Numbered from the stretch's first letter, positions 1-4,677 are shown. The stretch is 6,365 nt of DNA from Clostridia bacterium (GCA_024689165.1 JAILDS010000312.1:1-6365), one strand, 5' to 3'. The notes: generated from the letters alone by a model not told the origin. Program-made: numbers and translations.

Positions 1-1
1 C

Positions 2-145
2 ATCAAGGAAGAGAGCCGGCTCGACGACGAGGACATAAAGGCGAGACGCGCCGCGAAGCTCTCCGCCGTGCTCGCGAGAGTGCTGCTGTCCGTCGGCGTC
101 ACGATCGGCTACGTCGCAACCGCCTTCGCGCTCAGCGAAGACTGA
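2..145 (+). CDS. 3' end of an unrecognised gene with a C-terminal hydrophobic helix
   Basis: Frame 2 is open from the window edge to a TGA at 143-145, giving the last 47 residues of a protein. The visible part begins with a charged stretch (IKEESRLDDEDIKARRAAK). A hydrophobic segment of about 24 residues follows (LSAVLARVLL, then SVGVTIGYVATAFAL), and the protein ends in SED. This looks like a last membrane-spanning helix, of either a tail-anchored or a multi-pass protein. The codon choice (GCC, CTC, GTC, CGC) matches the genes downstream, which supports real coding. A GC-rich hairpin begins at the base right after the stop. I do not recognise the family from this fragment. In many Firmicutes the gene before cmk is an unrelated oxidoreductase, and nothing here identifies that. 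Confidence 0.55.
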   Translation: MKEESRLDDEDIKARRAAKLSAVLARVLLSVGVTIGYVATAFALSED

Positions 146-163
146 GCCGCGCAGCCGCGCGGC
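146..163 (+). other. GC-rich hairpin directly after the first stop codon
   Basis: GCCGCGC (146-152) and GCGCGGC (157-163) form a perfect 7-bp stem with the loop AGCC, starting at the base after the TGA of the preceding gene. No T-tract follows, so it is not a standard intrinsic terminator. It could slow RNA polymerase or protect the 3' end of the mRNA. The stem is seen in the sequence; the role is a guess. Confidence 0.35.
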
Positions 164-172
164 GCGGCATAT

Positions 173-244
173 GTAGGGGCAACCCGCGTGGTCGCCAGGG
201 ACACGGGGGGGGGCGTACTCCGGGTACGTTTCACAACGAAACGT
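173..244 (+). repeat. GTAG-headed palindromic repeat with a companion hairpin
   Basis: GTAG at 173-176 is followed by an imperfect hairpin: GGCAACC (178-184) and GGTCGCC (190-196), one mismatch, loop CGCGT. About 30 bases on, a second hairpin has 7-bp arms, ACGTTTC (226-232) and GAAACGT (238-244). A homologous two-hairpin unit lies at 4262-4330. There the first stem is perfect, and the second has a changed but still paired outer base pair (GCGTTTC with GAAACGC). It contains no coding signal. It resembles a REP sequence (a GTAG tetranucleotide 5' of a palindrome). Confidence 0.65.
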
Positions 245-257
245 GACGATATTCTCC

Positions 258-441
258 GTAGGGGCGGGCATGACCGCCCGATTGCGTTCCGAGCGCATCC
301 ACTGCGGATGGGCGAGGAATACAAATGATCGGATTGCCGTTATAAACACAACTTTTCCGGTTCACCGTCCCCGCATCTTATTTCTCTTCGGCGACGTAAA
401 GCCGCCTCAGAGACATATCGGGCGGTCATGCCCGCCCCTAC
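258..441. repeat. Inverted pair of GTAG-hairpin repeats (REPIN-like doublet) upstream of cmk
   Basis: GTAG at 258-261 precedes a GGGCGG/CCGCCC hairpin (262-267 with 274-279, loop GCATGA). The same unit in opposite orientation lies at 419-441: GGGCGG 420-425, CCGCCC 432-437, CTAC 438-441. Together they form a 184-bp element with inward-facing palindromes and GTAG at both outer ends, the arrangement of REP doublets. A small hairpin TGCG/CGCA (283-286 with 294-297) follows the left unit, echoing the companion hairpins at 226-244 and 4312-4330. The core is AT-richer and holds TATAAA at 341-346, but only a poor -35 (AATACA, 318-323). Any cmk promoter inside it is therefore uncertain. The rest of 146-481 holds no gene that I can support. 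Confidence 0.6.
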
Positions 442-469
442 AAAAAAGCTGTTCGCTGACAGCCATTCC

Positions 470-475
470 GGAGGT
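470..475 (+). promoter_or_regulatory. Shine-Dalgarno sequence of cmk
   Basis: GGAGGT ends 6 bases before the ATG at 482. It fixes the cmk start there and not at the in-frame ATG at 428, which lies inside a palindromic repeat and has no such site. Confidence 0.85.
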
Positions 476-481
476 AACAAA

Positions 482-1156
482 ATGCCCAAACACATCAACG
501 TCGCCCTTGACGGCCCCGCCGGGGTCGGCAAGAGCACCACGGCAAAAGCCGTCGCCAAAAAGCTCGGCCTCATCTACGTGGACACCGGCGCTCTCTACCG
601 CGCCGTAGGCGTCTGCGTGCTCGACCGGGGCGGCGACACCGAAAAGGCGGAGGACGTCGTCCCCGTCCTCGACGGGCTGAAAATAGAGATCCGCTACATC
701 GACGGCGAGCAGCACGTCTTCGCAAACGGCAGGGACGTCAACGGCCTCATCAGGACGCCCGCCGCGTCAAAGGCCTCGTCCGATGTTTCGAAGGTCCCGG
801 AGGTCAGGGCTTTCCTGCTTGAGACCCAGCGGGAGATCGCGCGCGAAAACGACTGCATAATGGACGGCCGCGACATCGGCACAGTCATCCTGCCCGACGC
901 GTCCGCGAAGTTCTTCCTGACCGCGGACCCCGCGGAGCGCGCGCGCCGCAGGGTGGCCGAAATGAAGGAAAAGGGTATGGACGCCGACTTCGACACGGTC
1001 TTTGCGGACATGAAGGCCCGCGACCTGCAGGATTCGACCCGCGCCGTCGCCCCGCTCAGGCCCGCGCCCGACGCCGTCCTCGTGGACTCCACACACATGT
1101 CGCTCGAGGAAGTCGTCGACACGATATGCCGGATGATAAAACCAAGCGTGAATTAA
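482..1156 (+). CDS. cmk: Cytidylate kinase (CMP/dCMP kinase)
   Basis: Cytoplasmic nucleoside monophosphate kinase that transfers phosphate from ATP to CMP or dCMP to give CDP or dCDP, feeding RNA, DNA and CDP-lipid synthesis. At 224 residues it matches the usual bacterial length. Visible motifs are the P-loop GPAGVGKST (residues 11-19), the CMP-site segment DTGALYRAVG (34-43), DGRDIGTVILPDA (128-140) and the lid/arginine region RARRR (153-157). The hallmark C-terminal block RDLQDSTRAVAPLRPAPDAV lies at 180-199, followed by LVDST (200-204). The start at 482 has a strong SD; starting at 428 would add 18 residues encoded by a repeat. Downstream, 422 bp of repeats separate it from ispH-rpsA. In many Clostridia the order is cmk, sometimes plsC, then ispH and rpsA; no plsC lies here. 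No T-tract terminator follows the stop, so read-through into ispH-rpsA is plausible. The identification is firm. Confidence 0.97.
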   Translation: MPKHINVALDGPAGVGKSTTAKAVAKKLGLIYVDTGALYRAVGVCVLDRGGDTEKAEDVVPVLDGLKIEIRYIDGEQHVFANGRDVNGLIRTPAASKASSDVSKVPEVRAFLLETQREIARENDCIMDGRDIGTVILPDASAKFFLTADPAERARRRVAEMKEKGMDADFDTVFADMKARDLQDSTRAVAPLRPAPDAVLVDSTHMSLEEVVDTICRMIKPSVN

Positions 1157-1197
1157 ATATCAGCCGATAGCGGATAGCAGTTAGCCGATAGCTCTTT

Positions 1198-1220
1198 GTA
1201 GGGGCGGGCATTGACCGCCC
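1198..1220 (+). repeat. Single GTAG-hairpin repeat
   Basis: GTAG (1198-1201) is followed by GGGCGG (1202-1207), loop GCATTGA, and CCGCCC (1215-1220). It is the same family as the units at 258-280, 419-441 (inverted) and 4568-4590 (inverted). The loop GCATTGA is the exact reverse complement of the loop of the 4568-4590 copy (TCAATGC). Confidence 0.7.
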
Positions 1221-1273
1221 GAAACCCGGGGCGGATACGCCGGGAACGATTATTAACGCCGTGCCGTATTATC

Positions 1274-1438
1274 CGGTAGCGCGGCACCTCAGTGCCGACC
1301 CGACGCACAGCGTCGGAAAAACCGATGAGACCCGGCAGGACCATTGTTTCGCGACAGACGCGAATACATCCGATGCTGACACTTTTTTAACGCAAACGGC
1401 GGCAAGCCGCCGGGCGGCACTGAGGTGCCGCGCTACCG
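1274..1438. repeat. Palindrome-ended mobile-type repeat, copy A (REPIN/MITE-like, 165 bp)
   Basis: The ends are perfect 24-base inverted repeats (1274-1297 and 1415-1438). Each end carries GTAG at its outer side (1276-1279; CTAC 1433-1436) and then a hairpin, CGGCAC/GTGCCG (1282-1297 and 1415-1430). Inside these sit two more perfect 7-bp hairpins: CCGACGC/GCGTCGG (1300-1316) and CGGCGGC/GCCGCCG (1397-1412). A less conserved core of about 60 bases follows a shared block containing CCGATGAGACCC. The second copy at 4073-4236 is collinear and differs in length by one base. No transposase is encoded. I see no clear target-site duplication. GTAG plus palindrome in inverted pairs fits REPINs moved in trans by RAYT-type transposases, which is an inference. 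Confidence 0.75.
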
Positions 1439-1487
1439 TCGGGTTCCGCATAAACCGAATGCCGACGGCTAACTGCTATCCGCTATC

Positions 1488-1565
1488 TGCATATTACGAG
1501 CGAAGCGAGTAACAAGGTTCTGCCGCTTTGCGGCAGGTTCTTATCCGCTATCCGCTATCTGCTTA
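1488..1565. repeat. Short repeat tract just upstream of ispH-rpsA
   Basis: This tract contains the mirror-symmetric string GAGCGAAGCGAG (1498-1509), a 7-bp hairpin CTGCCGC/GCGGCAG (1520-1536, loop TTT) and a near-tandem run of CTATCCG/CTATCTG units (1541-1565). These match the style of the period-7/8 repeats at 1164-1193 and 4612-4644. The hairpin is followed by GTTCTT, too weak a T-tract to call a terminator. The run ends 13 bases before the ispH ATG. Confidence 0.5.
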
Positions 1566-1578
1566 CAGGGACTATACA

Positions 1579-3975
1579 ATGAAAATAATCCTCGCATCGA
1601 CCGCGGGCTTCTGCTTCGGCGTCGACCGCGCCGCGAAGCTCGTGACTGAGCTTGCCGGCTCGGGCAGGCGCGTCGTGACGCTCGGGCCGCTCATACACAA
1701 CCCCGCCTTTATCCGCGAGCTTGAGGACAAGGGCGTGTTCGCCGTCGACTCTCCGTCCGACGTGAAGGAGGGCGACGTCGTCGTGCTGCGCACGCACGGA
1801 GTCCCGCTCGAAACAGAAAACGAGCTTCGGGACAGAAACGCCGACGTCCGTGACGCGACCTGCCCCTTCGTAAAAAAGATCCACCGGATCGTCGAGAACG
1901 CGCCCGACGCGGTCGTCATTGCCGGCACGGCGGGCCATCCCGAGGTGGTCTCGACCGTCTCGCGGGCGGGCACCTCAGCCGCCCGGACAGCGACGGACGA
2001 AGCCGCAGCTCCCGGCTCCGGCCGGTCCTCCGCGGACGGAGCGGAAACGGCCGCTCATGCTGACGCCTTCGTCGTTTCGTCGGATACGGAGCTGGCGGAG
2101 CTGTTCGCTTCACGGCCCGACCTCGCGGGGCGCGAGGTGACGCTGGTCGCGCAGACGACCTTCTCCGTTTCGGAGTACGAAAAAATCAAAAAAGATATAA
2201 AAAAACTCTGTACAAACGTAAAAATCTTTGATACAATATGCCACGCTACGCAGAATCGGCAGGAGGAGGCGGAGCGGCTCTCCCGCATGTGCGACGCAGT
2301 GCTCGTCGTCGGCGGCAGGAACAGCTCCAACACCCGAAAGCTCTGTGAAGTCAGCCGGGCTTTCTCGAAGGCGTACCTTATAGAGGGCGCCGATGAGATC
2401 GCCGGTATTAACCTTGAGGGAGTGGAGACCCTCGGCGTCACCGCCGGAGCGTCCACCCCGAGCCACATCATTAAGGAGGTACTTACAACCATGTCCGAAT
2501 TCGACGAGAACATCCTTTCAACCGAAGAACCGGTCGCCGAGGCTGCCGCCGAGGAGATCGCTCCCGCCGTTGAAGAGGCTGTCGAAGAAGCCGCCGCACC
2601 CGAAGCCGCCGTTGAAGAAGCTCCCGCAGCCGAAGAGGCTGCCGAGGCTGTCGAAGAAGCTCCCGCCTCTATCGAAGAGGTCGTCGCCGAAGCCGCCGCT
2701 CCCGCAGCCGATGCTGCCGAGGAAGCCGGCGAGGAGACCAGCGAGGACGCTTACTTCAAAGAGGCGATCGCCAACAGTTCAGACCGCAACGACCAGAATG
2801 TGCTTGGAACCGTCATGAGCATTTCCGCCAACGAGATACTCATCGATATCGGCCGCAAGCAGACGGGTTACGTCCCGCTTGCCGAGTACAGCTCCGACCC
2901 CACCGCGGATCCCGAGGCTGAGCTCAAGGTCGGCGACCAGTTCTATGTCACCATTCTCAAGACCAACGATCAGGACGGCGTTATCAAATGCTCCAAGCGC
3001 AAATACGACCAGACCAAGTACTGGGACGAGGTCGTCGAGGCGCAGAAGAACAGGACCGTCCTTGAGGACACCGTTGTTGAGGTCATCAGCAAGGGTATGA
3101 TCGTCTATCACCACGGCATCAGGGTCTTCATCCCGGCTTCCCTGTCCGGAGTACCGAAGTCCGGCAGGCTCGAGGACATGAACGGCACAGTCGTCAAGTA
3201 CCTTGTCATAGAGCTTGACACCCATCGCAAGAGGGCCGTCGGCTCCGCCCGCGACGCCGGCAAGTACGCCCGCGAAGCGGCCGTGAAGAAGTTCTTCGAG
3301 ACCGCGAAGATCGGCGACAAGTTCGAGCAGCGCCCGGTCAAGAAGGTCACCGACTTCGGCGTGTTCGTCGACATCGGCGGCTTCAACGGCATGATCTACC
3401 GCACCGAGCTCTCCTGGGGCCACGTCAGCAAGCCCGCCGATTTCATGAAGGTCGGCGACCTCGTCGACGTATTCGTCAAGGGTATGGATCCCGAAAAGGG
3501 CAACGTCTCCCTCGGCTACCGCAAGGAAGAGGACAACCCGTGGGCGGTCCTTCAGCGCGACTATCCCGTCGGTTCCGTTATCGACGCGCAGGTAGTCAAG
3601 CTCATGCCCTTCGGCGCCTTCGCCAAGCTCGTTCCGCTTGAGGACCTCGAGGGTCTCATCCCGATCTCCCAGATCTCTTACCAGAGAGTTGAGAAGACTC
3701 AGGACGCCCTTTCCATCGGCGACGTCGTCAAGGTCAAGATCACCGACGTAGACCTTCAGAGAAAGCGCATCACCCTCTCCATCAAGGCCCTGCTCGACCT
3801 CCCGAAGAGAGAGCACCGCGAGGAGCGCAAGCGCGAGAACGTCTATGAGGGCGAGGCCGTCTCCATCGACCAGCTTCTTGCCGAGGCCGAGGCCAAGCGC
3901 GCCCGCGAGGAAGAGCGCGAAGCCGCCCGCAAGGCGAGAGAAGAAGCCGCTCAGGACGCCGACGAGGAAGAATGA
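1579..3975 (+). CDS. ispH-rpsA: Bifunctional HMBPP reductase (IspH) / 30S ribosomal protein S1 fusion
   Basis: One 798-residue frame joins two housekeeping proteins. Residues 1-304 are IspH (LytB), the [4Fe-4S] enzyme that reduces HMBPP to IPP and DMAPP in the last step of the MEP pathway. The cluster cysteines are C12 (GFCFGV), C95 (DATCPF) and C221 (DTICHAT). Active-site residues visible are H40, H73, H120 and E122 (GHPEV), QTT 192-194, SSN 249-251 and GVTAGASTP 286-294. An Ala/Ser/Gly-rich insert of about 30 residues lies between HPEV and QTT (roughly 130-162). Residues 305-389 form an acidic Glu/Ala/Pro linker. Four S1 RNA-binding domains follow at about 404-472, 492-558, 578-648 and 663-736, then a charged tail. 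S1 binds mRNA on the 30S subunit. The ATG at 1579 has a modest SD (AGGGA, 1567-1571); an upstream in-frame TTG at 1528 lies in repeat DNA. An internal SD and ATG at the junction may also yield free S1. The fusion is known in Clostridia, so a sequencing error is unlikely. Confidence 0.95.
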   Translation: MKIILASTAGFCFGVDRAAKLVTELAGSGRRVVTLGPLIHNPAFIRELEDKGVFAVDSPSDVKEGDVVVLRTHGVPLETENELRDRNADVRDATCPFVKKIHRIVENAPDAVVIAGTAGHPEVVSTVSRAGTSAARTATDEAAAPGSGRSSADGAETAAHADAFVVSSDTELAELFASRPDLAGREVTLVAQTTFSVSEYEKIKKDIKKLCTNVKIFDTICHATQNRQEEAERLSRMCDAVLVVGGRNSSNTRKLCEVSRAFSKAYLIEGADEIAGINLEGVETLGVTAGASTPSHIIKEVLTTMSEFDENILSTEEPVAEAAAEEIAPAVEEAVEEAAAPEAAVEEAPAAEEAAEAVEEAPASIEEVVAEAAAPAADAAEEAGEETSEDAYFKEAIANSSDRNDQNVLGTVMSISANEILIDIGRKQTGYVPLAEYSSDPTADPEAELKVGDQFYVTILKTNDQDGVIKCSKRKYDQTKYWDEVVEAQKNRTVLEDTVVEVISKGMIVYHHGIRVFIPASLSGVPKSGRLEDMNGTVVKYLVIELDTHRKRAVGSARDAGKYAREAAVKKFFETAKIGDKFEQRPVKKVTDFGVFVDIGGFNGMIYRTELSWGHVSKPADFMKVGDLVDVFVKGMDPEKGNVSLGYRKEEDNPWAVLQRDYPVGSVIDAQVVKLMPFGAFAKLVPLEDLEGLIPISQISYQRVEKTQDALSIGDVVKVKITDVDLQRKRITLSIKALLDLPKREHREERKRENVYEGEAVSIDQLLAEAEAKRAREEEREAARKAREEAAQDADEEE
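2209..2237 (+). promoter_or_regulatory. Possible internal promoter ahead of the S1 part
   Basis: An unusually AT-rich patch inside the otherwise GC-rich ispH region contains TGTACA (2209-2214), a 17-base spacer and TACAAT (2232-2237). The extended -10 motif TGA (2229-2231) directly precedes the hexamer. Transcription would begin near 2244, about 250 bases before the internal S1 start. The patch also encodes Lys/Ile-rich residues and the conserved DTICHAT motif, so coding alone could explain it. Confidence 0.3.
2473..2493 (+). promoter_or_regulatory. rpsA: Internal Shine-Dalgarno and start codon for free-standing S1
   Basis: AAGGAGGT (2473-2480), a full match to the anti-SD of 16S rRNA, lies 10 bases before an in-frame ATG at 2491. 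This is the junction where IspH ends (…IIKEVLTT) and the S1 part begins (MSEFDENILSTEE). Initiation here would give a 494-residue S1. The spacing is slightly long but workable. The bases also code for IKEVL, a plausible IspH C-terminus, so the site may be a relic of the unfused gene pair or a working second start. Production of both proteins is inferred. Confidence 0.55.
2524..2745 (+). repeat. Degenerate coding repeat: acidic Glu/Ala linker between IspH and S1
   Basis: Residues 316-389 of the fusion consist almost only of Glu, Ala, Val and Pro, with recurring VEEA, EEAP and AAEEA units. They are encoded by imperfect repeats of GAAGAAGC-type words. The segment has no expected fold and is probably a flexible acidic tether, or an N-terminal arm of S1 if translation starts at 2491. 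Repeats of this kind tend to vary in length between strains. Confidence 0.75.
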
Positions 3976-4006
3976 GCCCATTGCCGCAAGGCATGACGAA
4001 ACAGAT

Positions 4007-4040
4007 ACGGGACCGGTCCGCCGGTCCCGTTGTTTGTTTT
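4007..4040 (+). terminator. Rho-independent terminator of ispH-rpsA
   Basis: ACGGGACCGG (4007-4016), the loop TCCG and CCGGTCCCGT (4021-4030) form a perfect 10-bp stem. A T-rich tail follows (TGTTTGTTTT, 4031-4040). It lies 31 bases after the TGA at 3973-3975 and before the repeat cluster, so it should end the rpsA transcript and insulate parAB. Confidence 0.9.
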
Positions 4041-4072
4041 AGGCAGTAGGGAATAGGCAATAGGGGGTAGGG

Positions 4073-4236
4073 GGTAGCGCGGCACCTCAGTGCCGCCCCG
4101 ACGCGCAGCGTCGGAAAAAACCGATGAGACCCAGCAGGATATCGGCTTCACGACATACTCTAATATGACCGGCGTAGGCATTTCTTCAACGAAAACGGCG
4201 GCTAGCCGCCGGGCGGCACCGAGGTGCCGCGCTACC
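4073..4236. repeat. Palindrome-ended mobile-type repeat, copy B (REPIN/MITE-like, 164 bp)
   Basis: This is a homologue of the element at 1274-1438. The 23-base ends (4073-4095 and 4214-4236) are inverted with one mismatch, which falls in the hairpin loop of the right end. GTAG (4074-4077) and CTAC (4232-4235) mark the outer sides. The inner hairpins CCGACGC/GCGTCGG (4098-4114) and CGGCGGC/GCCGCCG (4196-4211) keep identical stems, while their loops differ from copy A (GCA for ACA, TA for AA). The core is the most diverged part. Stems held constant with changes in loops argue that structure matters for the element. It encodes no protein. Confidence 0.75.
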
Positions 4237-4261
4237 GGGATTCGCAGGACTGCGACGACGT

Positions 4262-4330
4262 GTAGGGGCGACCCGCGTGGTCGCCCGGAACATCAGGTAT
4301 GAACCCGCGCTGCGTTTCCGAACGAAACGC
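4262..4330 (+). repeat. GTAG-headed palindromic repeat with companion hairpin, second copy
   Basis: GTAG (4262-4265) is followed by a perfect 8-bp hairpin, GGGCGACC/GGTCGCCC (4266-4273 with 4279-4286, loop CGCGT). A second perfect 7-bp hairpin follows, GCGTTTC/GAAACGC (4312-4318 with 4324-4330). It is homologous to 173-244, where the outer pair of the second hairpin is A-T and not G-C, a compensated change. Confidence 0.7.
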
Positions 4331-4400
4331 TCCCGTATAATTCTACTCCCTACTGCCTGTTCCCTATTCCCTCGCTTCATCCTTCATACTTGGAATTACT

Positions 4401-4491
4401 CCCTCCGTCGCGCTTGCGCGCGCCACCTCCCTCACGGAGGGAGGCTTTAAAGGCTCCCTCTCCGAGGGAGCTGTCGCGAAGCGACTGAGGG
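4401..4491. repeat. Cloverleaf-like multi-hairpin repeat
   Basis: The closing arms CCCTC (4401-4405) and GAGGG (4487-4491) enclose four consecutive hairpins. These are CGCGC/GCGCG (4409-4420), CCTCCCTC/GAGGGAGG (4426-4444), GCTCCCTC/GAGGGAGC (4453-4471) and GTCGC/GCGAC (4473-4485). The two middle stems are near-copies of one another. From memory, elements of this type (CTCCCTCCGTC…GACTGAGGG) are common between genes in Faecalibacterium-like Clostridia. It is not a tRNA: there is no T-loop GTTCGA-type motif or acceptor stem. Its function is unknown. Confidence 0.65.
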
Positions 4492-4567
4492 TGTTCCCTT
4501 TCGGAAAATAACCACTTCCCTTTGTGTTTCTTGACCTCCCGCAACATAGCGGTCTCGGAATGTGCTC

Positions 4568-4590
4568 GGGCGGTCAATGCCCGCCCCTAC
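4568..4590 (-). repeat. GTAG-hairpin repeat, inverted
   Basis: GGGCGG (4568-4573), loop TCAATGC, CCGCCC (4581-4586) and CTAC (4587-4590). Read on the minus strand this is GTAG plus a hairpin, identical in loop to the copy at 1198-1220. Confidence 0.7.
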
Positions 4591-4611
4591 AAAATGCGCC
4601 GCAGGCCCTTT

Positions 4612-4677
4612 AGCTATCTGCTGTCTGCTATCCGCTATCTGCTAATCCCTACTCCCTATTGCCTATTCCCTACTACC
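4612..4677. repeat. Two abutting period-7/8 repeat tracts
   Basis: CTATCTG/CTATCCG words (4612-4644) run directly into CCCTACT/CCCTATT/CCTATTCC words (4647-4677). The first type flanks the cmk-ispH cluster and the second type flanks the 4073-4236 element. This is the only place in the window where both types meet. Confidence 0.5.

Larger units (their letters stand above)
1166..1487. repeat. Nested inverted-repeat cluster filling the cmk-ispH gap
   Basis: A perfect 22-base inverted repeat (1166-1187 with 1466-1487) encloses a GTAG-hairpin unit (1198-1220) and a 165-bp palindrome-ended element (1274-1438). The arms are built from a degenerate 7-8-base repeat of the type GATAGCG/GATAGCAG. The whole gap 1157-1578 lacks a convincing gene. 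The open frame across 1261-1512 lies in repeat DNA and has no ribosome binding site. No standard terminator or promoter is evident. The outer arms could pair in RNA or in extruded DNA. Confidence 0.7.
4045..4674. repeat. Repeat cluster between rpsA and parA bounded by a 21-base inverted repeat
   Basis: A perfect 21-base inverted repeat (4045-4065 with 4654-4674), made of TAGGGAATAGG-type words, encloses a second copy of the palindrome-ended element, two GTAG-hairpin units and a cloverleaf-like repeat. A related, imperfect inverted arm lies at 4344-4372. The gap 3976-4911 contains no gene I can support: open frames in it are confined to repeats and lack ribosome binding sites. Positions 4681-4797 show nothing recognisable. 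Confidence 0.65.

Noticed and set aside
428..481. Earlier in-frame ATG for cmk
   Set aside because: It lies inside a palindromic repeat, lacks an SD, and would add residues not found in the family. The ATG at 482 has GGAGGT at the right distance.
1321..1335. CCGATGAGA in the repeat core as a hammerhead ribozyme
   Set aside because: It lacks the CTGANGA core and a paired GAAA segment in the right arrangement; the surrounding stems do not form a three-way hammerhead.
1279..1436. Degraded insertion sequence with a transposase
   Set aside because: No transposase motif appears in any frame. The length and structure fit a non-autonomous palindromic element.
1261..1512. Open frame in the 165-bp repeat whose translation (KTDET…TAASRRAA…RCRAT) resembles that from the 4073-4236 copy
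   Set aside because: The likeness comes from the repeat DNA. Differences between the copies fall on all three codon positions without a third-position excess, there is no ribosome binding site, and the conserved parts are palindromes.
1573..1578. TATACA just before the ispH ATG as a -10 box
   Set aside because: Transcription would begin after the start codon, and there is no matching -35 box.
2779..3981. A 400-residue open frame on the minus strand opposite the S1 domains
   Set aside because: The plus strand encodes four clear S1 domains here. The antisense frame is open because of GC-rich codon bias, its translation is low-complexity and matches no family I know.
4401..4491. tRNA gene
   Set aside because: The fold is cloverleaf-like, but there is no acceptor stem, anticodon arm of correct size or T-loop consensus.
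4612..4677. CRISPR array
   Set aside because: The repeats are 7-8 bases, degenerate and contiguous, with no spacers of uniform size and no cas genes.
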